Assembly: GCA_964580435.1 (NCBI GenBank)
Contig: CAZOKP010000009.1
Location: 1-55,167, forward strand
Length of the DNA stretch: 55,167 bases
Reading direction: 5' to 3'
DNA from: CAZKEW01 sp964580435
Lineage (GTDB): Bacteria; Acidobacteriota; Aminicenantia; Aminicenantales; UBA8522
The notes below the pieces were generated by a model, which made no database searches, was not told the origin of the DNA, and saw nothing but the letters and a program-made list of their open reading frames with translations. Both the position numbers and the translations under genes were made by a program. Below are positions 34,012 to 41,593 of the stretch, piece by piece; position 1 is the first letter of the stretch; each line of letters starts with the position of its first letter.

Positions 34012-35844
34012 ATGAAGATGGAACGGAAATCAAAGTTTTTCTTCGTTCTTTTGTCTTTTCTCCTTATTTTCTTTTGTTTTAACAATTTCGCTAGCGGTTA
34101 TGCCAATGTTTCCCGTTCTCCCAACTTGCGGTCCTTCGGCCCGAGAATAGCCGTTGATTCAGTAGGGAATGTCCATGTTGTCTGGGCAGATTACTACACC
34201 CCGTACACAAGCAAATCAGACCCTCCTGGAAATGGAGATGCTTTCTATGCCAAATATGACATCGTTACCCAGCAATGGGGCGACCCTGTCAATATCAGCA
34301 ACTCTTCACTCGTCTTCAGTCAGGAGGTCCGCAATGTGGGCATCGCCATTGATCCCACCGACAACATCTATGTTGTTTATGTGGAAAGAAACAGGATCGT
34401 TCTGAGGATATTCTCAGAAGGCACTTGGGGTGATCCTTTTGAAGTCGCCAACAGCGGTGAGCTCATTGACATGCCGCGGGTTGGTGTCGATTCCACTGGA
34501 AATATTTTTACGTCCTGGTGGGCTATAGCTGGCGGGATCGTCTATTCCAGGGCGAGGATAGAGGGCGTTTGGGAGGATGTGAGAAGGCTCAGTCCTGACC
34601 GTTTACGGTCGAAATTTCCTAATATCGCCGTCGGCAATAACGTTGTCTATTGCACCTGGCAGCAAGGCGGCAGTGAGCGAGGTTACACGGCAAACTTTGC
34701 CCGGCGCGGCAAGAGCTTCGCTGCTTCCTGGTCTCCCTCGCAACTTGTCGCCACCACTAGTGATGTCGGAAATCCGGATGTTGAAATAGATGCCAATGAT
34801 GTTGCCCATGTTGTTTATATGGCCAGCGTTGGAACAAGCTATGATTCGCTTCTCTATTACTCTTATTGGACAGGGAACAACTTCAGCTCGCCTCTAATAA
34901 TATCAGGGCAGAGATTGCAGCATTACGCTTCCATTTATGAGCGAGGAGGTAATCTTTACGTCGGCTGGCAGGCGGGAGCCTGGGGGCATGGAACTGCCCT
35001 TCATTATAATAATAAGATTAACGGGGGTTGGTCGGGCGATGCCATCCTCCCGAACTCCGCGGGATGCACCTTTGTCGATGTGGCCACAAGCCCCTCTCAG
35101 GATAAGGTTTATTATGTCTGGGACGATGTGGGAAAGAATCCCTTTGGTACGTGGGAAGTCTGGTGTAATATGGGCGATACCGGCGAGCAGCCCCCTCCGG
35201 GAGATGAACCGCCGATACCGCAATTCAGCTTTTCGCCCACAACCGGACTTTCTCCCCTCGAAGTCACTTTCGACGCCTCGGCTTCGAGCGACCCGGATGG
35301 GACCATTGTCCGATACAGTTGGGACTTCGGCGACGGCAGCGTCGCATTGGGCCAGGTGGTAAGCCACACTTATACGAAGTCGGGGAGTTTCAGATTCACG
35401 CTCACGGTTACGGATAACCTTGGCGCGAGAGCGTCCAAATCAGCGATTATTACGGTCCTCAGTCTTTTCAAGCCTCTCAACATCCGCTGGTCGACCCATG
35501 CCGACGAGAGCTTGTTCCAGACCAGCACGGTGACAGAGGTCACTTGGGAGAGGAACCCCGCGAATGATGCCTTAGGAGCCCAGATAACCCTCTATCGTAT
35601 ATATAGGAAACTGTCCTCTGAAAACGATAGCGCTTACATCGCGATCGGAGAAGTTGCGGGGGCCATGTATCGTTTTATAGATAGAATGATGGTCGCCAAC
35701 GTCAGTTATACCTATGCGGTTACAGCCCTCGATAACCAGGGTCATGAGAGTCCCATTGCCGCCCAGGCGGTCTCTTTCAGCAATCCTTTGCTTAGGAAGG
35801 ACGTCCAGAACCCAAGGAAGTCAGGCAGAATTATAAGATTCTAA
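34012..35844 (+). CDS. Secreted propeller-PKD-Fn3 protein (one PKD domain)
   Basis: 610 aa from the ATG at 34012, chosen because it has GGAG 7 bases upstream and aligns with its paralogue; the frame opens earlier at 33940, inside the promoter. A signal peptide (FFFVLLSFLLIFFCFNNFASG) precedes a beta-propeller with sialidase/BNR-like repeats (IAVDSVGNVHVVWADYY, IAIDPTDNIYVVYVE, VGVDSTGNIFTSWWA). One PKD domain (35215-35460; TFDASASSDPDGTIVRYSWDFGDG) and a C-terminal Fn3-like module with EVTWERNPAND and YRIYRK follow; the last residue is Phe. Probable cell-surface binding protein. The adjacent gene at 36068 is a clear duplicate. Confidence 0.85.
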   Translation: MKMERKSKFFFVLLSFLLIFFCFNNFASGYANVSRSPNLRSFGPRIAVDSVGNVHVVWADYYTPYTSKSDPPGNGDAFYAKYDIVTQQWGDPVNISNSSLVFSQEVRNVGIAIDPTDNIYVVYVERNRIVLRIFSEGTWGDPFEVANSGELIDMPRVGVDSTGNIFTSWWAIAGGIVYSRARIEGVWEDVRRLSPDRLRSKFPNIAVGNNVVYCTWQQGGSERGYTANFARRGKSFAASWSPSQLVATTSDVGNPDVEIDANDVAHVVYMASVGTSYDSLLYYSYWTGNNFSSPLIISGQRLQHYASIYERGGNLYVGWQAGAWGHGTALHYNNKINGGWSGDAILPNSAGCTFVDVATSPSQDKVYYVWDDVGKNPFGTWEVWCNMGDTGEQPPPGDEPPIPQFSFSPTTGLSPLEVTFDASASSDPDGTIVRYSWDFGDGSVALGQVVSHTYTKSGSFRFTLTVTDNLGARASKSAIITVLSLFKPLNIRWSTHADESLFQTSTVTEVTWERNPANDALGAQITLYRIYRKLSSENDSAYIAIGEVAGAMYRFIDRMMVANVSYTYAVTALDNQGHESPIAAQAVSFSNPLLRKDVQNPRKSGRIIRF

Positions 35845-35955
35845 AGAACTCATTTGCTCTTGGGCTCACTTTTGTTACTGCTCTCATCAGCGCCTTCTCG
35901 GCGCCTTGACGGATCAAGTGTTGCGAAGGCCTCGGTTTTTTCCGGCTTTTACGGG

Positions 35956-36010
35956 CTGAGAACGACAAAATAAGAGGATTTTTTATTGCCTTCTCAGTCT
36001 GGCTTTTTTT
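35956..36010 (+). terminator. Nested inverted repeat with T run between the PKD genes
   Basis: CTGAGAA (35956-35962) pairs with TTCTCAG (35991-35997), with AATAA/TTATT nested inside, and a run of seven T follows at 36004-36010. The loop is long, so this is a weak terminator candidate for the first PKD gene; the -35 of the second gene begins 5 bases later. Confidence 0.35.
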
Positions 36011-36015
36011 GGAGC

Positions 36016-36045
36016 TTGACAGCAGATGAACAAATACGGCAATAT
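36016..36045 (+). promoter_or_regulatory. Shared promoter-like block, copy 3
   Basis: TTGACA (36016-36021), 16 bases, GGCAATAT (36038-36045). Same spacing and nearly the same second element as the blocks at 24481 and 33949, although the spacer itself differs. Confidence 0.5.
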
Positions 36046-36067
36046 TGGCCTGGAGAGGAATAGGAAA

Positions 36068-38131
36068 ATGAAATCAAGAATCACGCTTTTTTTATTATCT
36101 TTTTTCTTTATTTTCTTTTGCTTTAACCACTTTGCCGGAGGCCAGGCCAATGTCTCCCGTTCTCCCAACTTGCGGTCTGTATCTCCGAGAATCACCGTTG
36201 ATTCGGCGGGGAATCTTCATGTCGTGTGGGCTGAGTACTACTCAGATACGAACGGAGATGCCTTCTACGCCAGGTATAATATCGGCACTGCTGTCTGGGA
36301 AACTCCGGTTAACCTAAGCAATTCCCGTATCTGTTATACCTCAGAATATCGTCCCGTCGGCATCGATGTTGACGGGTCTAATAATCTTTATGCTGTTTAC
36401 GTGGAGAACTCGGGAACGATTCACCGGCTTAAACTCAGGATTCATTCCGGCGGAACCTGGGGAGCTGCTTTTGAAGTGGGGACGGCTACCGACGAGATTG
36501 ATTCAGCAAGAGTGTCCGTAGATTCGAGTGGAAATATCTTTACGACCTGGTGGACCGTCAACCAGGGAGCAGTCTATTCCAGGGCGAGAATAGGCGGAAA
36601 TTGGGAGGCGCAGCAAAGACTCAGCGGCACGGGCTTACGGGCGAAATTTTGCAATATTGGCGTCGGCAACAATGCGGCCTTTTGCGTTTGGATGCAGAAG
36701 GGTACGCTTTATCAGACTACTTACGTGCGGCGCAATAACAGTCTGAATGCTCCCTGGTCTGCCCCCGCGGCTGTCGTGCCCAGCAGTTATCCCCACGATA
36801 CGCCGGACGTTGAAGTAGATTCCAATGATGTTGCTCATGTCGTTTATGCCCCTGTCGTCGTTACAGGCGGGACGCGTATTGTCAACTACACGCGCTGGAC
36901 GGGGAACGGCTGGACGTCAGCTCAAACAATCTCGACGCAAACATTGCTCCATTATCCTTCCATTTTTGAGCGGGGAAACAATATTTACGTCTGCTGGCAG
37001 TTAGGAGCCTGGGGGTACGGAAGCGGCGTAAATTTTAATAATCGCATAAACGGAGGCTGGACTGGAATAGGCGCTGTTCCCAACACCAGAGGAGCCAGTT
37101 TTACCGATGTGGCGACGAGCCCGTCACAGAATCAGACCTATTATGTCTGGGATGATATAGGCCTCAATGGCGGCACTTGGGAAATCTATTGCAATATGGG
37201 CGAGACTGGACCGCCGCCTCCTCCTCCGGACAATCCCGTGGCCAGCTTCACGGCTTCTCCGAGTTCAGGATCCCCGCCTTTGACGGTTACTTTTAATGGT
37301 TCGGCTTCTTACGACCCGAATGGAAGCATCGTATCCTATAGCTGGAATTTCGGAGACGGGGGAACCGGTTCGGGGCAGATCGTCACACATACATATACTG
37401 CGCGTGGGGTCTTCAGTGCCAGGCTTACGGTTACCGACAATGATGGAAAAACGGGATCCGCCTACAGGTCAATTGAAGTTGCCGGAGTGAATGAGCCACC
37501 CATAGCGGAATTCACCTGTTCTCCGACATCAGGGCTTTATCCTCTCTCTGTTACCTTTGATGCTTCGGCTTCGAGAGACCCCGATGGAAGCATTAGCCAA
37601 TACCAATGGGACTTCGGAGACGGCCACACGGGCTCTAGCCGGGTTGTGAGCCACGTTTACACAGGGCCGGGGACTTTCTTAGCCAGGCTCACGGTCAGAG
37701 ATAACTCGGGCGGCACAGCGACCAAGTCGAGATCCATTACGGTCCTCAGCCTGGCCAAGCCCCTCAATATTCGCTGGGCGACTCATGCCGACGAGAGCTT
37801 GTTTCAGGTCCGTTACGTGACAGAAGTCACCTGGGAAAGAAATCCGGCCAATGATGGCTTGGGAGTCCAGATCGTTCTCTATCGCGTTTACAGGAAAAAA
37901 CCCTCGCAAAGCGATAGTTCTTACCGGTCCATCGGAGAGGTCACGGGAGATGCGTATAAGTACCTGGACAAAGGTGCCGGTGCGCCGGACGAGTACACTT
38001 ACACAGTTACAGCCATCGATAACAGGGGGCACGAGAGCCCCATTAAGAGCACGGCCGACTCTTTTACTAATCCTTTGCTGGAGAAGAAAGTCCAGAACAC
38101 AAAGATAAAGGGCAAGACCATAAGGTTTTAG
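36068..38131 (+). CDS. Secreted propeller-PKD-PKD-Fn3 protein (two PKD domains)
   Basis: 687 aa from the ATG at 36068 with GAGAGGAATAGG upstream. Paralogue of the preceding PKD protein: nearly the same signal peptide (FFFIFFCFNHFAGG), the same ANVSRSPNLRSxxPRI entry into a beta-propeller, and the same C-terminal Fn3-like module (EVTWERNPAND, YRVYRKK, final Phe). It carries two PKD domains (37230-37480 and 37500-37745); the second corresponds to the single domain of the neighbour and the first is extra. Probably exported and surface-exposed like its twin. Ligand unknown. Confidence 0.86.
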   Translation: MKSRITLFLLSFFFIFFCFNHFAGGQANVSRSPNLRSVSPRITVDSAGNLHVVWAEYYSDTNGDAFYARYNIGTAVWETPVNLSNSRICYTSEYRPVGIDVDGSNNLYAVYVENSGTIHRLKLRIHSGGTWGAAFEVGTATDEIDSARVSVDSSGNIFTTWWTVNQGAVYSRARIGGNWEAQQRLSGTGLRAKFCNIGVGNNAAFCVWMQKGTLYQTTYVRRNNSLNAPWSAPAAVVPSSYPHDTPDVEVDSNDVAHVVYAPVVVTGGTRIVNYTRWTGNGWTSAQTISTQTLLHYPSIFERGNNIYVCWQLGAWGYGSGVNFNNRINGGWTGIGAVPNTRGASFTDVATSPSQNQTYYVWDDIGLNGGTWEIYCNMGETGPPPPPPDNPVASFTASPSSGSPPLTVTFNGSASYDPNGSIVSYSWNFGDGGTGSGQIVTHTYTARGVFSARLTVTDNDGKTGSAYRSIEVAGVNEPPIAEFTCSPTSGLYPLSVTFDASASRDPDGSISQYQWDFGDGHTGSSRVVSHVYTGPGTFLARLTVRDNSGGTATKSRSITVLSLAKPLNIRWATHADESLFQVRYVTEVTWERNPANDGLGVQIVLYRVYRKKPSQSDSSYRSIGEVTGDAYKYLDKGAGAPDEYTYTVTAIDNRGHESPIKSTADSFTNPLLEKKVQNTKIKGKTIRF

Positions 38132-38455
38132 AGGTCGGAACTTTAGCGTTAACCGCCCAGAACAAACTGCCACCTTCTTATTCTTCGTCGGCCAATAGAG
38201 CCACTTTCTTACCTTTACCATTTGGGTATCGATTTCCTGGTTTGGCGGGAGCCTCGGTGCGGGCCTGACCTGGGTCATTGAGCAGGTTCCGGCGGAAAGC
38301 GAATGTAATATATTTATTATCAGCAGCTTATGTGGAAAAGGCGGGTTTTCTTGAAAAAAACGGAAAAACTTGTTCAAACTGTCTCCGAATCCTCGTATTT
38401 TATTGATATTAAATAAATTATAAAGCTTCTAAAAGGGCGATTTTAAGGTTGACAA
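38132..38455 (+). other. Intergenic stretch without recognised gene
   Basis: No convincing coding frame, RNA or repeat is seen. The last 150 bases are AT-rich (runs of A and T around 38345-38440) and lead into a strong promoter at 38456. Confidence 0.5.
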
Positions 38456-38484
38456 TTGACTGGAGGGGGTTCTTGTGGTATAGA
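38456..38484 (+). promoter_or_regulatory. Promoter of the JAMM gene
   Basis: TTGACT (38456-38461), 17 bases, TATAGA (38479-38484), predicting a transcript start near 38491 and a leader of about 93 bases. A second TTGACA at 38450 is too far from the -10 to be used with it. Confidence 0.7.
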
Positions 38485-38490
38485 ATATAA

Positions 38491-38555
38491 ACTTCCCCAG
38501 CTGAAAAGTCCGGGGGATGAAAAAACCTGATCAGTCTGGCGGCAGAGGTTTTTTT
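38491..38555 (+). ncRNA. Structured 5' leader of the JAMM gene
   Basis: Two elements: ACTT/AAGT (38491-38494 with 38506-38509) interleaved with CCCC/GGGG (38495-38498 with 38512-38515), an H-type pseudoknot pattern; then AAAAAACCT (38520-38528) pairing with AGGTTTTTT (38546-38554), a hairpin ending in a U run like an attenuator. It matches no riboswitch class I can recall; the function is unproven. Confidence 0.35.
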
Positions 38556-38583
38556 GCTCTGGCCGGGAGGCTGGAAATTATCC

Positions 38584-39024
38584 ATGAAACTTCTCATTAA
38601 CGAGCACGACCTCAACACCTTCAAGAAGCGCGCCAGCCGGGGTTACCCGCGGGAAGTCTACGGCATCATGCTGGGCAAGAGGTTGGCTAACAGTACCTAT
38701 AAAATCGTCAGGATCGTCATTCCTCCGGTCGTCGAGGCCACCTATGATTACGTTATCCCCGATTACAACAAGATCGATCAAATTGTAGCCTCGAGCGAGC
38801 TCGGTTATATCGGGTCGATCCATTCTCATCCCCAGGCGCCGCCGACCATCTCCTCTCACGATTACCAGTATTGGGACAAGGACCGCGTGGTCGGCATCCT
38901 CAGCGTCCGCAAGCGGAACATCTATAAAGTCACCGAGCTCAAATTCTGGCGGAAGAATGCAGCGCTTCCCGTGAAGTTCAAAACATTCAAACCCGGCGAC
39001 AACGGGTCCAATAAATCGTCCTAG
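38584..39024 (+). CDS. JAB/MPN (JAMM) metalloprotease-like protein
   Basis: 146 aa from the ATG at 38584. The JAMM zinc site is complete: catalytic Glu24 (PREVYGIMLG), H80 and H82 (IHSHP), then S90 and D93 (ISSHD), as in bacterial JAB1/MPN isopeptidases that cut C-terminal tails from ubiquitin-like sulfur carriers or release cysteine from CysO-type conjugates. No ThiS/MoaD-like protein or E1 enzyme is adjacent, so the substrate must come from elsewhere. The gene stands alone behind its own promoter and a structured leader. An upstream in-frame start at 38554 falls inside the leader hairpin and is not used. Confidence 0.85.
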   Translation: MKLLINEHDLNTFKKRASRGYPREVYGIMLGKRLANSTYKIVRIVIPPVVEATYDYVIPDYNKIDQIVASSELGYIGSIHSHPQAPPTISSHDYQYWDKDRVVGILSVRKRNIYKVTELKFWRKNAALPVKFKTFKPGDNGSNKSS

Positions 39025-39144
39025 AGATTTCTGGCCTCTTTGATTATGGGTTGATTTTGGCTTAACATAATCTTGTGAATGCTGGTCATGATTGTCCGGG
39101 TTTGAAATCAGGGCTGAAACCGAGTAAAAAAGGAGGGGAATAAA

Positions 39145-39468
39145 ATGTTCGCTCGCATCCTGAGAATGCAGCTTAAAAAAGGCAAGATAAATGACGCCTC
39201 GAACTTATTTAAAAAAACTGTCCTTCCGTTATGCAAAAAGCAGGCAGGGTTTGAGGGGGCCTTTTATATGACCAACCCGAAAACAGGGGAGGGGATGGCC
39301 ATCACTTTCTGGGCGACCGAAAAGGCCATGCTGGCCAGTGAAGAGAATCGCTTTTTCCAAGAGCAGGTCGCCAAGTTCGTTGAGTTTTTCACTATCGCCC
39401 CTGTCCGCGAGGCCTACGAAGTCCTCTTAAAAAAAGAGACGGGGACATCTCCGAAGGCAAAAGGATAG
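39145..39468 (+). CDS. ABM-domain (antibiotic biosynthesis monooxygenase-like) small protein
   Basis: 107-aa dimeric alpha-beta barrel (ferredoxin-like) protein: FARILRMQLKKGKINDASNLFKKTVLPLCKKQAGFEGAFYM and AITFWATEKAMLASEEN match the ABM fold. Members include small cofactor-free oxygenases and heme-degrading or stress proteins, but no catalytic residue can be pointed out, so the activity is open. Very strong AAAAAGGAGGGG ribosome site before the ATG. Single gene with no obvious operon partner. Confidence 0.75.
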   Translation: MFARILRMQLKKGKINDASNLFKKTVLPLCKKQAGFEGAFYMTNPKTGEGMAITFWATEKAMLASEENRFFQEQVAKFVEFFTIAPVREAYEVLLKKETGTSPKAKG

Positions 39469-39605
39469 GTCTCCTTCACTCAGATATCCGCTCACCAAAA
39501 AGCCCCTGCTGGACTTGATTCCGGATAAGAATATCAAGAGAAGAACCCAACGGCGAAAGAAACTCTCTTTGGAGAAGAGGAGTATTATCTATTGATAAGT
39601 CATGA

Positions 39606-39657
39606 GAAATGAGCCGGGTTGCAGGAGAAGATTTCACTGCGGTGCCGGGCTCATTTC
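39606..39657 (+). repeat. Long imperfect hairpin upstream of the serine hydrolase
   Basis: GAAATGAGCC (39606-39615) pairs perfectly with GGCTCATTTC (39648-39657), and the inner part can pair GCAG with CTGC. There is no T run, so it is not a standard terminator; it ends 30 bases before the next start codon. Confidence 0.55.
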
Positions 39658-39687
39658 TGGGAATTTCCTTGAGAGGAGGCCGGAGAA

Positions 39688-41223
39688 ATGACGGGTCAGT
39701 CTTCAAAAACAAAGTGTTTTTTGGCTGCGCTATTCCTTTTCCTGATCTCTATTGGGGGATATCAGGCGCCGGCCGCTCATAACCGGCAACAGCCACAGCC
39801 GGAGAAAAGAGCCTCTCAACAGGCGATCCAGAAGGAAATTCCGCAGACGCCGGCCGGGAAACGCTTGGCCGGGCTCATCGAGGTCTTCAATTTCGGGAAG
39901 CGCTCTGCCTTGGCATCTTTCCTGTCCGCGAATCTTGATAAAAGCTTTCTAGAAAAAATCCCCCTCGAAGAACATATCAATATTTTTGCCGAAGTCTACG
40001 AGGGGAGCCGTGGTTTTGATATGCATAGTGTTCAGCAATCTTCGGAGTATGAAGTGAGAGCGACCCTGAAGAACCGGCTGACCGAGGGCTGGGAACTCTT
40101 GCTCGTTAAAGTCAATTCGACTTCGCCCTACGGAATCGTCAGCCTCGGCCTCAGGCTTTCTCCGCCTCCGCCCGACCTGCCGCCGCAAAAGAAACTGGAC
40201 CCCGCTGAGTTCGGTCCCCAGCTCGACGCCTTTCTCAAGAAGCTCGAAAAGGAGGACGCCTTCTCCGGCTCAGTGCTCGTTGCCAAGGACGGGATGCCCA
40301 TCTTTCTCAAGGCTTACGGCCTCGCCAGCCGCGAGTTCAACGTGCCGAACCGAGTGGATACGAAGTTCAACCTCGGCTCGATGAATAAGATGTTCACGGC
40401 GGTGGCTATCGCCCAACTCGTTGAAAAAGGAAAGCTGACATATGAGGAATTCATCGGCAAGTCCCTGGGCTCCGACTGGATCAAAGAGGAGACGGGAAAG
40501 AAAGTGATGATCAAGCATCTCCTCTCCCACACTTCGGGCCTGGGAAGCTATTTCAACGAAAAGTTCATGAAGTCCTCCCGGCTGCTCTACCGGAACGTCG
40601 ATGATTACAGGCCGCTCGTTGTTGACGACGCGCCGGCGTTTGAGCCGGGCAGCAACTGGCAATACAGCAACACCGGGTTTCTGCTCCTCGGCGCGATCAT
40701 CGAGAAAGTCACCGGCCAAAGCTACTTCGATTATGTCCGAGAGAACATCTTCAAGCCGGCCGGGATGGTGAATACCGACTCTTACGAGATGGATAGTCCC
40801 ACGCCTAACCTGGCCATCGGCTACTTCAAGGACTTTCGGGGAGAGAGCCCCGTCTGGAAGAACAACATCTTTGAGCATGTCGTCAAGGGTGGGCCCGCGG
40901 GCGGGGGCTTCTCGACGGCCGAAGACCTGTTCAGGTTCGATATCGCCCTGCGAGACAACAAGCTCATAAGCGTCGCATCCCGCGAGCTCCTTATGACGGC
41001 CAAGCCTGAGCTCAAATCACCCGATTACGGCTATGGTTTTGGCATCGGCAGGAGCGAAAAACTCGGCCGTACGGCCGGGCATTCGGGCGGATTTTCGGGC
41101 ATCAGTTCCGTCCTGAGGATGTATCTCGATTCGGGCTCCGCGGTGGTCGTTCTGACGAATTACGGCGTTCAAAGCCAGGTCGCTCTCCAGAAAATCGAGG
41201 GCCTGCTCAGCGACATTCGCTAA
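39688..41223 (+). CDS. Exported serine hydrolase, beta-lactamase/PBP class C type
   Basis: 511 aa with a signal segment (FLAALFLFLISIGGYQAPA). The N-terminal 60-165 region is a separate small domain that gauges a ligand or substrate (unknown). The catalytic domain begins near 175: SxxK is S231-MNK-234, the YxN motif is in WQYSNTGF, and the third motif is HSGGFSG in place of KTG. This set is seen in class C beta-lactamase-like esterases and D,D-peptidases rather than true lactamases, so peptide or ester hydrolysis in the periplasm is the safest call. Good GGAGG-type ribosome site (GAGGAGGCCGGAG). Confidence 0.87.
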   Translation: MTGQSSKTKCFLAALFLFLISIGGYQAPAAHNRQQPQPEKRASQQAIQKEIPQTPAGKRLAGLIEVFNFGKRSALASFLSANLDKSFLEKIPLEEHINIFAEVYEGSRGFDMHSVQQSSEYEVRATLKNRLTEGWELLLVKVNSTSPYGIVSLGLRLSPPPPDLPPQKKLDPAEFGPQLDAFLKKLEKEDAFSGSVLVAKDGMPIFLKAYGLASREFNVPNRVDTKFNLGSMNKMFTAVAIAQLVEKGKLTYEEFIGKSLGSDWIKEETGKKVMIKHLLSHTSGLGSYFNEKFMKSSRLLYRNVDDYRPLVVDDAPAFEPGSNWQYSNTGFLLLGAIIEKVTGQSYFDYVRENIFKPAGMVNTDSYEMDSPTPNLAIGYFKDFRGESPVWKNNIFEHVVKGGPAGGGFSTAEDLFRFDIALRDNKLISVASRELLMTAKPELKSPDYGYGFGIGRSEKLGRTAGHSGGFSGISSVLRMYLDSGSAVVVLTNYGVQSQVALQKIEGLLSDIR

Positions 41224-41252
41224 GCAGGAACTCTTTCTTGTTTCCGGCGATT

Positions 41253-41271
41253 TTTGAGGCAGTGCCTCAAA
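41253..41271. repeat. Perfect inverted repeat after the serine hydrolase
   Basis: TTTGAGGCAGTGCCTCAAA: 9-base arms around one G. The outer 7 bases of each arm are the same as in the repeat before tatA (15901). No T run follows, so it is a poor terminator. Confidence 0.5.
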
Positions 41272-41339
41272 GTATTTGGGCCTTTCTTAGCCGTTATCCA
41301 GTCATATCGAGGAAGCGGTACTTGCCCCGGCAAATGGAA

Positions 41340-41402
41340 AGCATTTCCAATTCCCTGATAGTCCCATGCTGATAGAAGGGGGAGGGTGGCGTGGTTCGGG
41401 GG
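41340..41402 (-). repeat. Dispersed 62-base repeat, copy B, cut by the gap
   Basis: Reverse-complement match to 16122-16183 (about 92% by eye). It ends at GGGGG exactly where the run of N starts, at the point where copy A has its GC hairpin. The rest of 41224-41593 (370 bases) has no gene. Confidence 0.8.
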
Positions 41403-41502
41403 NNNNNNNNNNNNNNNNNNNNNNNNNNNNNNNNNNNNNNNNNNNNNNNNNNNNNNNNNNNNNNNNNNNNNNNNNNNNNNNNNNNNNNNNNNNNNNNNNN
41501 NN
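41403..41502. other. Assembly gap of 100 N
   Basis: Exactly 100 N, a conventional scaffold gap of unknown true size. CCCGGCAAAT stands just before the repeat (41326-41335) and again after the gap (41517-41526), so repeated DNA probably caused the break. Confidence 0.98.
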
Positions 41503-41532
41503 ATAGAAGATGCAATCCCGGCAAATTAACGT

Positions 41533-41561
41533 TTGTATTAATTCTCCCAATGTGCTTTACT
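41533..41561 (+). promoter_or_regulatory. Possible promoter of the PpiC gene
   Basis: TTGTAT (41533-41538), 17 bases, TTTACT (41556-41561), followed by AAAGGAGATTGAG just before the ATG at 41594. Confidence 0.4.
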
Positions 41562-41593
41562 AGCGGATGTTTCTCTAGATAAAGGAGATTGAG

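Noticed and set aside
38491..38580. Known riboswitch (c-di-GMP, SAM, fluoride, preQ1) in the JAMM leader
   Set aside because: None of the conserved core bases of these classes could be found; reported only as an unassigned structured leader.
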